A stretch of 35,244 bases of DNA from Acidobacteriota bacterium (GTDB lineage: Bacteria > Acidobacteriota > Terriglobia > Acidiferrales > UBA7541), in assembly GCA_003225315.1 (NCBI GenBank), contig QHZD01000007.1, positions 1 through 35,244 of the forward strand, in the 5' to 3' direction. Made by a program: the position numbers and the translations under genes. Positions 24,270 through 30,875 of this stretch are shown piece after piece (within the stretch, counting starts at the first letter, position 1; each line of letters begins with the position of its first letter). A model generated the notes under the pieces. The model ran no database searches and was not told where the DNA came from. It saw only the letters and a list, made by a program, of their open reading frames with translations.

Positions 24270-25015
24270 TGGAACCTGCTCTTCGCTTGAAGTTTAGTTC
24301 CCGGCTGAGCCGCTTGGCTCGACGCCGGTTTGTCCACGTGGAACACGATCCGTCTCAGACGTTGGATGCCTCGATAGGCGTGGTGCTTCGCGTTTCCGGA
24401 GGAGCAACCCAACTTCTCAGCGATTTCGCTGAAGGTGTAACCTGCAACGCGCATCTGGAATGTCAGCTGCTGTTCTCTCGGAAGACTCGCCAACAAAGCT
24501 CTAATGTCGTCAGCGGAGATTCTCTGCTCCATAGGACCTTGCTCTTCCATTAAATCAGACGGGATGGCAGCGCTTTTCCTTTCCCCATTTCCCTGGCGAA
24601 ATCCATGCCGGGCCCTCAGATAGTCGCGCCAGTCAAAGCACTTGTGGTAAGTCAACTGGAGCAGCCAAGAGCGGGCAGTGCCTTTCGTCGCATCGAAGGC
24701 CCCGGACCTTTTATATAAGGAGAGAAAGACCTCGTGAACCAGGTCTTCAGCTTCGATGGGGTCTCTTAATATACGGGCACAGACTGAATAAACCACTCTG
24801 GCATAACGCCGGTAGAGAAGGCCGAGCGCAGATATGTCCTTTTCCTGGAGTCGAAATAGAAGAGCCTCATCGCTCGTGTTGGCTTCTGGAACTCCGACAT
24901 CTTCGCTGTGTGATTCCGACCCGTCGCAAGAGGCCGCAGAAATCTGTTCATGCGCGCCGTTGCCGTTACGTTTTACAAAGACTCCTGGAAAGTAACGCGC
25001 AGCGGGGGAGCTCAT
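24266..25015 (-). CDS. ECF-type RNA polymerase sigma factor
   Basis: 249 residues. Region 2 covers about residues 48-125: DEALLFRLQEKDISALGLLY RRYARVVYSVCARILRDPIE AEDLVHEVFLSLYK. Region 4 covers about 165-225: LLASLPREQQLTFQMRVAGY TFSEIAEKLGCSSGNAKHHA YRGIQRLRR. The first ~45 residues and last ~20 are low-complexity extensions. Its stop overlaps the anti-sigma start, so the two are co-translated. It likely drives the receptor and peptidase genes downstream when the anti-sigma factor is inactivated. No confident ECF promoter consensus was found upstream of the receptor by eye. Confidence 0.92.
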   Translation of the reverse strand: MSSPAARYFPGVFVKRNGNGAHEQISAASCDGSESHSEDVGVPEANTSDEALLFRLQEKDISALGLLYRRYARVVYSVCARILRDPIEAEDLVHEVFLSLYKRSGAFDATKGTARSWLLQLTYHKCFDWRDYLRARHGFRQGNGERKSAAIPSDLMEEQGPMEQRISADDIRALLASLPREQQLTFQMRVAGYTFSEIAEKLGCSSGNAKHHAYRGIQRLRRIVFHVDKPASSQAAQPGTKLQAKSRFQ

Positions 25016-25643
25016 GCTACCCCCTCCGAGTCACGCCTCAGCCCGTAAGGTGACGAAGAACTTTTCGAGGGTATGCTGGATGAGGTGCTGGAATAAGTAG
25101 GCACCCCGACACACTTCCGATTTGGCTGGTCGGAAAACCGACCATCCCGAGCGACTGACGGCGCGCTTTGTTGACCTTCGCTGGTAGAAGTCAACCCCTG
25201 CCCTCTCAAGTTTCTAGATAGGCCCTGGGGACGAGGTTCCAAGAACTTGGTCGAGTCACTGAGTCCCGACCTTATTCCTGCTCACCATTTACACCCAGGG
25301 GTGGCTCCTGTCAATTCCCTTCTACTTGAGGCAATTGATAACTCATTTATTGCGAATAGCTTATACCTGAGCTTTCCCGTCCGCTCTGATTTGGCAACTT
25401 TGTGGTCTCCAGAATGGGACTCGATCCGATTAAGTCTCGCCATGACTTGCAAGCAATGGAGGCGAATTGAGGGGAGCAGCGCGTGGGCCGACTCGACGGA
25501 AACTAGTGTTCTTCGCCTCGCCTGGCGTTCGGACGGGGTGGTCAGTTTCCCGACCAAGGGCAGCTTCTGATTGCCCTGCGAAAAACAATCGCACAGACTT
25601 CTCCTCACGAAGTTCCTCGGCAAGCGGCCTCGCGATACGTCGT
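25016..25643. other. About 630 bp upstream of the sigma gene without a convincing gene
   Basis: It holds the sigma-operon promoter. TGGTCGG-aaaa-CCGACCA (25127-25144) is a perfect seven-pair hairpin or operator 112 bases upstream of the sigma start. A minus-strand frame of 76 codons (25012-25242) overlaps the sigma start by ATGA but is Ser/Arg/Pro-rich and looks non-coding. Frames at 25282-25647 and 25430-25750 show no domains. Confidence 0.35.
25127..25144. promoter_or_regulatory. Perfect 7-bp inverted repeat upstream of the ECF sigma gene
   Basis: TGGTCGG (25127-25133) and CCGACCA (25138-25144) are separated by AAAA. It lies 112 bases before the sigma start codon and could be an operator or an mRNA-leader hairpin. 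A looser GGTCG...CGACC pair occurs at 5731-5746 upstream of the lasso cluster, but it is too short to claim a shared site. Confidence 0.35.
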
Positions 25644-26000
25644 TCATACGGCTCTCGGCAGCCTAGGACTGTGCTGGCGATTTGCATCCAAAGGTTCCCG
25701 CAGTTTTCTCGCCTCGGCGTCGGCCATCCGGCTGACCCATTCTGAGGCACTCATGGATTGCGGATCGTAGCTCCAGGCACGCGAAACCACAGCAACAAGA
25801 AGATTAAGGACGGCTTTCTTTCCAAGCTGGTTTTTTCCGAAATAGCGAACTGCAACCTCTTGAAGTTCTCGATCACACGCCTCATAGAGCGCCATTACCG
25901 CAACGGCGTTCGCGGGATTTGCTCTTAAGCGTCCAAGCGCATCGGTTGCGCTGGCGAGATTTTTGTTTTGCCCCAAAGAGAACTGTCGCTGATAAATCAT
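25644..26000 (-). CDS. Orphan small protein with sigma-region-2-like helix
   Basis: 118 residues. The stretch VMALYEACDRELQEVAVRYF, then LGKKAVLNLLVAVVSRAWSY and SEWVSRMADAEARKLREPLD, has the spacing of sigma-70 region 2 (LY-x-R-...-V...L...W...A). It lacks region 4 and the usual A-E-D/E-x-V-Q motif, so it is at best a sigma-like domain and may be something else. Its start overlaps the stop of the upstream ribbon-helix-helix gene (ATGA, 25997-26000), so the two form an operon. Plausible roles are a mobile-element accessory protein or a toxin-antitoxin-like pair. I assign no function. Confidence 0.6.
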   Translation of the reverse strand: MIYQRQFSLGQNKNLASATDALGRLRANPANAVAVMALYEACDRELQEVAVRYFGKNQLGKKAVLNLLVAVVSRAWSYDPQSMSASEWVSRMADAEARKLREPLDANRQHSPRLPRAV

Positions 26001-26221
26001 TTGTGGAGCTTCCGTCCCGTCACAGCAGTGTCAGGCAAGCGAATCTTGTATTTCAGCAAGCGTTCAGTGGACCCAGCAGTTTTGAGCTGCTCGAAGGCCC
26101 ATTCCAGGATAAGTTCTGTGATATTCCCGAGCTTCCGTCTCTCGCGGACAGCAAATTCTTCCAGCTCAGCTCGCAGAGCTTGCCGGACCCGCAGGCTGAT
26201 TTGGGCTTTCCATTCCCCCAT
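25997..26221 (-). CDS. Ribbon-helix-helix (CopG/Arc-like) DNA-binding protein
   Basis: 74 residues. The N-terminal strand WKAQISLRVRQALRAELEEF is followed by AVRERRKLGNITELILEWAF, which fits a beta-strand plus two helices of an RHH DNA-binding dimer. The C-terminal tail is basic (LLKYKIRLPDTAVTGRKLHK). It is coupled by ATGA overlap with the downstream orphan protein at 25644-26000. Such small regulators often accompany plasmid, island or antitoxin functions. No toxin motif is recognised in the partner. Confidence 0.7.
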   Translation of the reverse strand: MGEWKAQISLRVRQALRAELEEFAVRERRKLGNITELILEWAFEQLKTAGSTERLLKYKIRLPDTAVTGRKLHK

Positions 26222-26337
26222 CCGCGCTCTCTTGCTTACGCTGCAGTAAATTCACACGCAACCAAAAGCGTGTCGGTAAACGATTTTTCCTATGGGTCCA
26301 CTGAAACCACAGGACGTCTACAACCGAATCGTTTCGG

Positions 26338-26628
26338 TCAGACGCTCGTGTGTTCAGTCAGGCAAATCTTTTGGTTGCTGTCGGGAGTCTTGCGTTCCCA
26401 CGCAGTTCGCTGTCGCTTGAAACGACTGTGGTCGTCTCGTTCAGAGGTGCCCATTCTCCCCGCAAAATCGGCATTGAGTCCGGCGCGAGCCTCTTCGAGC
26501 TGGACCTCGTAGAGTTTCATCTCGTGCTTGGAAAGAATTCCGCTCGACTCCATGCGTTGCAGGACGCGAATCAGACGGTCCATCTCGCGATTCCATAAAA
26601 AGATCTCGCCGAACGAGTCTGCCTTCAT
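26338..26628 (-). CDS. Small hypothetical protein, mostly helical
   Basis: 96 residues from the ATG at 26628 (AGGA about seven bases upstream; the frame also extends to 26673). The middle reads FLWNREMDRLIRVLQRMESS and ILSKHEMKLYEVQLEEARAG, a heptad-like charged helix pair. The C-terminus is basic. No family recognised. It lies in the accessory region between the RHH gene and the excisionase-like gene, all on the minus strand. Confidence 0.55.
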   Translation of the reverse strand: MKADSFGEIFLWNREMDRLIRVLQRMESSGILSKHEMKLYEVQLEEARAGLNADFAGRMGTSERDDHSRFKRQRTAWERKTPDSNQKICLTEHTSV

Positions 26629-26885
26629 AGTTCCTAAGTCCTTCCTTCTTTGCATGGGTTGCCGAATTCTCAAAACAATGATTGGGCGCGCACGAATAGC
26701 AAGGCAGTCTTAAAGGGGCTCTCGGCAAACATGTGTCCTGCTTTCAGCTAGGGAGGTGGTTCGGCCACCGGCTCAGGTGGGAAAAGCAGGCGAGCAATTG
26801 GGCGGTGGGAAAGTTGCGCCCTGGAGTGGAAATGGATAACTTCTCTTGCAGCCATCGTGGCACCTCATACGTGCGACCGTGGTCA

Positions 26886-26920
26886 GGGGCGCGTTGGTGC
26901 TAGTAACACCGGCGCGTCCC
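26886..26920. terminator. Long imperfect hairpin after the excisionase-like gene
   Basis: GGGGCGCGTTGGTG (26886-26899) pairs with CACCGGCGCGTCCC (26907-26920), 14 pairs with three G-T wobbles when read on the plus strand and three mismatches on the minus strand. It lies a few bases downstream of the stop of the minus-strand HTH gene (26927). There is no clear T-run. It may be a terminator or a remnant repeat. Confidence 0.4.
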
Positions 26921-26926
26921 GCTACG

Positions 26927-27154
26927 TCACCTTGTTCGTTTCTTGCGCTTCTTGCGACTGCCTTTGCCGCGATAATGGCCCGACTTGTATTTCCTGACCT
27001 TCTCTACGTCGTTTTCAGTCCAAATACGAACCCTAATTCTTCCGAGCGACTTGACCGGAGGAACAGGGAACTTTTTCTCGCGTATCCAGCGATTGAGAGT
27101 GTCCCAACTGACTTCCACTAGCTCGGCGACTTCAACGGTAGAGTAAGTCGACAT
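26927..27154 (-). CDS. Excisionase/MerR-like helix-turn-helix protein
   Basis: 75 residues. MSTYSTVEVAELVEVSWDTL, then NRWIREKKFPVPPVKSLG and RIRVRIWTENDVEKVRKYK match the HTH_17/MerR-like winged helix used by excisionases and small phage or island regulators. The C-terminal tail (RGKGSRKKRKKRTR) is very basic and would bind DNA or RNA non-specifically. The ATG lies only about 30 bases from a promoter-like TTGACA on the same strand, so it may be leaderless. It sits about 700 bases from the recombinase gene and could be its directionality factor, but that needs proof. Confidence 0.75.
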   Translation of the reverse strand: MSTYSTVEVAELVEVSWDTLNRWIREKKFPVPPVKSLGRIRVRIWTENDVEKVRKYKSGHYRGKGSRKKRKKRTR

Positions 27155-27188
27155 TTTTATAATCGTATAGGGCTATATGACCTGTCAA
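27155..27188 (-). promoter_or_regulatory. Promoter-like sequence before the excisionase-like gene
   Basis: On the minus strand TTGACA (27183-27188 on the plus strand, read as TGTCAA) precedes an AT-rich stretch (TATACGATTATAAAA) with a usable -10 about 17-18 bases away. The start codon follows immediately, which would give a very short or absent leader. Support is by sequence match only. Confidence 0.4.
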
Positions 27189-27360
27189 GCACAAAATCAG
27201 CGTAATGACGCAGGCACCGAATGTCCCGCATGCACCGCCAAAAAGAGTATCTCAATTCTGATTCAAATCGATAAGGGACCCCTAGGACTCTCGCTCATGT
27301 CCGTAAGGAAGAGTGCTACACGGAGGGGAAGTCGCTGATTCTAGCTCATTGCCAGAATAT

Positions 27361-27405
27361 GCCCCAGCGGGGCGGCCTGTTAGGGGCTGGCCGGATTGAG
27401 TCCGG
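27361..27405. repeat. Cluster of small perfect inverted repeats
   Basis: GCCCCAGCGGGGC (27361-27373) and CCGGATTGAGTCCGG (27391-27405) are two perfect five-pair hairpins within 45 bases. They lie just downstream of the PilZ-like gene (minus strand, stop near 27433) and may serve as its terminator or be part of a recombination site. Confidence 0.35.
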
Positions 27406-27432
27406 ATAAGGGCTAGCAGAAAATATCATATC

Positions 27433-27765
27433 TCACTTTTGCTTCGTTGGGTTGCCTTTGGCTTCGGGACTTCGAGTTGACCAGTCAGATGGAGGAAAGG
27501 AGATACGCCAAAATCGAGGGCAGGGCTCAATAAAGTCGACGCCTACTTGTCTCTTCTCCGATTCATGAGGGCTGACATAGACCACACGACACGCGATCTC
27601 TTCTCCTGTCGTCGAATTGCGAAGAGTGAGCAATTGTCCGATTGAGACCTTCAAGCCTAACAAGATCATGGCGCCGTGCGCGTTTACAGTGACTGTCCGT
27701 GTTTCCTCCGAGACTGGCTTGTTGTCGGCTTCCCCCGCTAGAACCATCACAGAGACCTTTACCAT
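27433..27765 (-). CDS. PilZ-like domain protein
   Basis: 110 residues. The core looks like a small PilZ-type beta-barrel: TRTVTVNAHGAMILLGLKVS, then GQLLTLRNSTTGEEIACRVV YVSPHESEKRQVGVDFIEPC, including the G-A-x-I and G-V-x-F strands. The usual R-x3-R c-di-GMP motif in front of the barrel is not obvious, so ligand binding is uncertain. Proteins like this are abundant in Acidobacteriota. It is divergent from the tyrosine recombinase, with a strong inverted repeat in between. Confidence 0.65.
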   Translation of the reverse strand: MVKVSVMVLAGEADNKPVSEETRTVTVNAHGAMILLGLKVSIGQLLTLRNSTTGEEIACRVVYVSPHESEKRQVGVDFIEPCPRFWRISFPPSDWSTRSPEAKGNPTKQK

Positions 27766-27804
27766 TTATGTGGAATAGGGCTGGTTCTCCCGCCAGACGT
27801 ATCG

Positions 27805-27836
27805 TTGGGTTCGGCCCCCGAGGGGGCCGAACCCAA
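27805..27836. repeat. Perfect 15-bp inverted repeat before the recombinase gene
   Basis: TTGGGTTCGGCCCCC (27805-27819) and GGGGGCCGAACCCAA (27822-27836) are perfectly complementary with only GA between them. It ends four bases before the ribosome site of the recombinase gene and lies in the divergent gap to the PilZ-like gene. A hairpin there would form in the mRNA leader and may limit recombinase expression. A role as a recombinase binding site or REP-like element is also possible. Confidence 0.75.
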
Positions 27837-27849
27837 AATGGAGGAACCA

Positions 27850-28881
27850 ATGGCCCTGGAGTTCTCGATTTGTGAAGTCCGCTGGGAGCGATATCGGAGA
27901 GTTTCAGAGAATCCGCAGGCGAGGGAATGGCTGAAGTTTCAGGCCACGCGAGGCCTGGCAGCCAACACCATCGAAGCCTACGGCCGAGACCTGGACTCGT
28001 ATCTCGGATTCCTGGAATCCGAAAATATTCGGTTCGATTCCGTGGTTCGTCCGACGATTGGAGCCTATGTCCGCAGCATCGCCGAACTTCCAGTTCCAAG
28101 AGTTCGAAAAAAAGGGGCAGCGGCAAGGACAACCCTCGCGCACGCGACCTTGCAACAATATCTGACCGTGGTTCGGCTCTTTCATGACTTCTTGGTGGAA
28201 GAGAGAATCTGTGCGCGAAACCCCCTGCGCCCGGCTGTAGCCGGGCGCAGCTTCATTCAAAGACAGCACCGGCTTCCATGGATTCCAAACGAAGAAGACT
28301 GGCAGACCATCCTGAAAGTTTGCAAACAAGAGCCGCTGCGCAACCGGGTGATGCTGGCAATGTCCTACGACGCGGCACTTCGCCGTGAAGAGATCTGCTC
28401 CCTGGAAACGACGGACATTGACCCAGCGCATCGAATGCTGCGGATTCGGGCGGAGAAGACAAAGAATCGTACAGAGAGAATCGTTCCCTATTCCCCATCA
28501 ACGGGTGAACTGTTCGGCAGATACCTGCTCATTCGCCGGACACTAAGTCGCGAACGAGGTCCGTTGTTTCTTTCTGAGTCGTGTCGCAATCATGGGCAAC
28601 CGATTTCGATCTGGACCTGGTCCAAAGCAATCGCACGTGTGTCCGAGCGATGCAATCTGCCCCGTTTTACACCGCACAGCCTGCGGCATCTCTGCTTGAC
28701 TGATCTCGCCCGGGCCAACTGGGATATCCACGAGATAGCCACTTTTGCGGGCCATCGCAGTATCCAGACAACCGTACTTTACGTTCATCTGAGCGGTCGC
28801 GACCTGGCGAATAAACTGGCCCGTGGGATGGCGGAGATACACGCGCGGCGGGTAGCAGCGATGGGCGACGTGCTGGCATGA
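27850..28881 (+). CDS. Tyrosine recombinase / integrase
   Basis: 343 residues from the ATG at 27850, with GGAGGA four bases upstream. The N-terminal core-binding domain includes KFQATRGLAANTIEAYGRDL and LQQYLTVVRLFHDFLVEERI. The catalytic domain shows Arg in ALRREEIC, Lys in RAEKTKN, H-x-x-R in PHSLRHLC, GHRS and Tyr in TVLYVHL, so all tyrosine-recombinase residues are visible. A 26-base inverted repeat (28225-28250) lies inside the gene at the domain linker. The stop overlaps the start of the next gene (ATGA, 28878-28881). Size and the coupled second ORF resemble TnpA of Tn554-type elements, which is inference. Confidence 0.92.
   Translation: MALEFSICEVRWERYRRVSENPQAREWLKFQATRGLAANTIEAYGRDLDSYLGFLESENIRFDSVVRPTIGAYVRSIAELPVPRVRKKGAAARTTLAHATLQQYLTVVRLFHDFLVEERICARNPLRPAVAGRSFIQRQHRLPWIPNEEDWQTILKVCKQEPLRNRVMLAMSYDAALRREEICSLETTDIDPAHRMLRIRAEKTKNRTERIVPYSPSTGELFGRYLLIRRTLSRERGPLFLSESCRNHGQPISIWTWSKAIARVSERCNLPRFTPHSLRHLCLTDLARANWDIHEIATFAGHRSIQTTVLYVHLSGRDLANKLARGMAEIHARRVAAMGDVLA
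28225..28250. repeat. Perfect 12-bp inverted repeat inside the recombinase gene
   Basis: CTGCGCCCGGCT (28225-28236) and AGCCGGGCGCAG (28239-28250) are perfectly paired around GT. In frame it encodes NPLRPAVAGRSF at the linker between the core-binding and catalytic domains. The very GC-rich arms look like a REP/palindromic element inserted in frame, but a chance coding palindrome is possible. Confidence 0.65.
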
Positions 28882-29513
28882 ACGACAAAGCATGTGCCTC
28901 GCCTTCGTGGACCTGGCCGGTGAAGCTCGACGAGTACGACCGGAGGCCCGAACTGAACCCAGAGGAAGCGGAAACTATTCGTGCCAATCAGTCGAGCTTG
29001 GTAGAAGGCATCCCTCCTTCGCAGGTGCTCGAGAAATGCAACCTCGCACGGCTGATGAAGCCGCTCGAGGATGTCTGCGCTCACATTGAGCTGCAGCCAA
29101 AATACTGGGCGAAGCTGAAGGCGAGAATGGTGCGCGACGTTGCAGCTCGCGGAAGGAGCTACTGGGGCTGGACGGAGGAAGAATGGATCGAGAGCATTAG
29201 GAAAGGTGGTCACGAAAAACCGTCCGTTGCTGCGGTCGGCTACCTGTTGTGCGGTTTCGACGCACTGCATAAGTTGGGAGGCAAGAGCATCATTTTTTAT
29301 GGTCTTGCGTATCGCATCTTCGGTCGGGAACACGTTCGAAGGCTGTTCGCGGATCTCGAAGTGATGCTTGTGAACTTTGGATATCGCGACCGAACCGCGA
29401 GAATCTACGTTCCTCGGGCGATGTGCGAGGTTCTGGTTACGAATCGTAGTCCTCATCTGGAGGACCTCACCGTGGAGGTGGCTGTGGGAAATGCGCTCGG
29501 CGACTGTGGCTAG
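28878..29513 (+). CDS. Partner protein of the recombinase, possibly truncated
   Basis: 211 residues, start overlapping the recombinase stop (ATGA). It is soluble and rich in aromatic residues. Blocks include LDEYDRRPELNPEEAETIRA, RSYWGWTEEEWIESIRKG and FYGLAYRIFGREHVRRLFAD. No recombinase catalytic residues are visible. Two readings: an accessory protein of the recombinase, or the N-terminal part of a second, longer recombinase (as TnpB follows TnpA in Tn554) that ends early. I cannot decide from the window; no homologous catalytic remnant is seen in the next 90 bases. Confidence 0.65.
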   Translation: MNDKACASPSWTWPVKLDEYDRRPELNPEEAETIRANQSSLVEGIPPSQVLEKCNLARLMKPLEDVCAHIELQPKYWAKLKARMVRDVAARGRSYWGWTEEEWIESIRKGGHEKPSVAAVGYLLCGFDALHKLGGKSIIFYGLAYRIFGREHVRRLFADLEVMLVNFGYRDRTARIYVPRAMCEVLVTNRSPHLEDLTVEVAVGNALGDCG

Positions 29514-29603
29514 AGTGCGTGACCGCAACCCGATGGAAATTGCCAATGACTGAGGGCACCGTTCTTGGCGATTACTGTCGCGGCCCGTGGACTCTAACTG
29601 AGC

Positions 29604-29828
29604 TTAACTCGTCACAGGCGGCCTTGCCGGTCCAGGCTTTTCGCTAATGGACCAACGGAAAAATCTGGAATCGCATTTCTCGCAGCGAAACGGTCGCACG
29701 AAAATCATGGCCAGAAGACCTGATTCAAGGACACCTTTAGGCTTGGATCGATGGATTCTTTGACTCTGACAGTATGGGCAATTAATCGACCTCATGATTC
29801 TCTCTATGGCGTCAATTCGCGAGTTCAT
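29604..29828 (-). CDS. Small zinc-ribbon protein
   Basis: 74 residues. Two knuckles, CPYCQSQRIHRS and CEKCDSRFFRWS, form a C-x2-C ... C-x2-C zinc ribbon, with the hydrophobic segment LESGLLAMIFVRPF between them. An in-frame ATG at 29795 (MRSINCPYC) is an alternative start. Such single-ribbon proteins are common and of unknown role. It is downstream of the GH130/GT4 operon on the same strand, 33 bases from the GH130 stop. Confidence 0.7.
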   Translation of the reverse strand: MNSRIDAIERIMRSINCPYCQSQRIHRSKPKGVLESGLLAMIFVRPFRCEKCDSRFFRWSISEKPGPARPPVTS

Positions 29829-29861
29829 GGCAAGGAACGTGCCGGCAGCAGAACCAGGCGG

Positions 29862-30875
29862 TTACTTGCGTAGCCGTCGATCGTGAGATTGTTCCGAATG
29901 GCCATTCGCGTCCAGCCAGGTCAAGAGATTGCGAATGCTGCCGTGCGCCAACGCAATGCTCGAATCGGCGGCGCCGTAGTAGAGATTGATGGTGTCGCCA
30001 TCCGATGCCAGCGTATAGCCGCAAGGAAACACGACGTCTTGCACGTCGCCATGACGTTCATATTCCGCTTCAGGCGCAAACATCCAAGAATCCCCCCGAA
30101 TCAGGCATTTTTCTGGCTGCTCAAGGTCGAAGAGAGCTAGCCCCAGCCGGTAGATGGAACTCGACGGTGTGCGTCGAACGCCGTGGTAAATCATCAACCA
30201 GCCACGCGACGTTTCAATCGGTGGCGGTGACATTCCAATTTTGTTGGCATCCCACCAAGCCCCCCGGCGGGCTTCCAGCATGAGCTTGTGATTGCCCCAA
30301 TGCCGCAAATCGGGCGAGTAGGAAATCCAGATGTGAGCGCCGAGCGGCGTCATGGGGCGATGGATCAAAGCCCAAGAGCCGTTAATCCTTCTGGGCAAAA
30401 GGGCTGCGTCTTTGTCGTCCGGCGACATGACGACGCCAAGTTTGTCGAATACGCGAAAATCTTTCGTGAGTGCCAGAGACACTCCGGGACCGCCACGCGA
30501 ATACGAAGTGTAAGCGACGGCATATTGCTGGAGTTCCGGCATATACGTGATGCGCGGATCTTCGACGCCCCATAACTCCTCAGGGAACCGCTCGACGTCT
30601 GGAGTGAATGTCGGTTCGCGATCGATCTGCCACCCATCCACGCCGTTTGCCGAACGCGCCACGCACAAATGAGAGAGCCCGCGGCGATCTTCCACGCGAC
30701 AAAGGAGAAGAGTGGAGCCGTCGGGCATTAACGTGGCGCCCGCATTAAAAACGCTATTCATGGAATACGGCCAATCCCTTCCGGTAAGGATCGGATTGCT
30801 GGGATGCCGATGAAATAGCGTCTCGTATTTATTTATGAGCGGTCTGTCGAGACTTTTTTCCGCAAGAATGCTCAT
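29862..30875 (-). CDS. GH130-family glycosidase/phosphorylase
   Basis: About 337 residues from the ATG at 30875 (GGAGA upstream), overlapping the stop of the two-domain GT4 gene (ATGA). It shows the five-bladed propeller of GH130 enzymes: HRHPSNPILTGRDWPYSMNS VFNAGATL, GVEDPRITYM, SPDDKDAALLPRRINGSWAL IHRP, MIYHGVRR and INLYYGAADSSIALAHGS. Known members are mannoside phosphorylases, acting on beta-1,2- or beta-1,4-linked mannosides with phosphate. The exact substrate cannot be told from sequence by eye. Its operon partner is a GT4 enzyme, so the pair may build or recycle a mannose-containing glycan. Confidence 0.88.
   Translation of the reverse strand: MSILAEKSLDRPLINKYETLFHRHPSNPILTGRDWPYSMNSVFNAGATLMPDGSTLLLCRVEDRRGLSHLCVARSANGVDGWQIDREPTFTPDVERFPEELWGVEDPRITYMPELQQYAVAYTSYSRGGPGVSLALTKDFRVFDKLGVVMSPDDKDAALLPRRINGSWALIHRPMTPLGAHIWISYSPDLRHWGNHKLMLEARRGAWWDANKIGMSPPPIETSRGWLMIYHGVRRTPSSSIYRLGLALFDLEQPEKCLIRGDSWMFAPEAEYERHGDVQDVVFPCGYTLASDGDTINLYYGAADSSIALAHGSIRNLLTWLDANGHSEQSHDRRLRK

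Noticed and set aside
25012-25242. A 76-codon minus-strand frame overlapping the sigma start by ATGA
   Set aside because: The product is a Ser/Arg/Pro-rich low-complexity string with no motif. The overlap alone is not enough, since the sigma gene has its own plausible start.
29514-29603. A possible tRNA/attachment site at the end of the recombinase region
   Set aside because: No cloverleaf or terminal CCA-compatible structure could be drawn and no matching repeat was found by eye.
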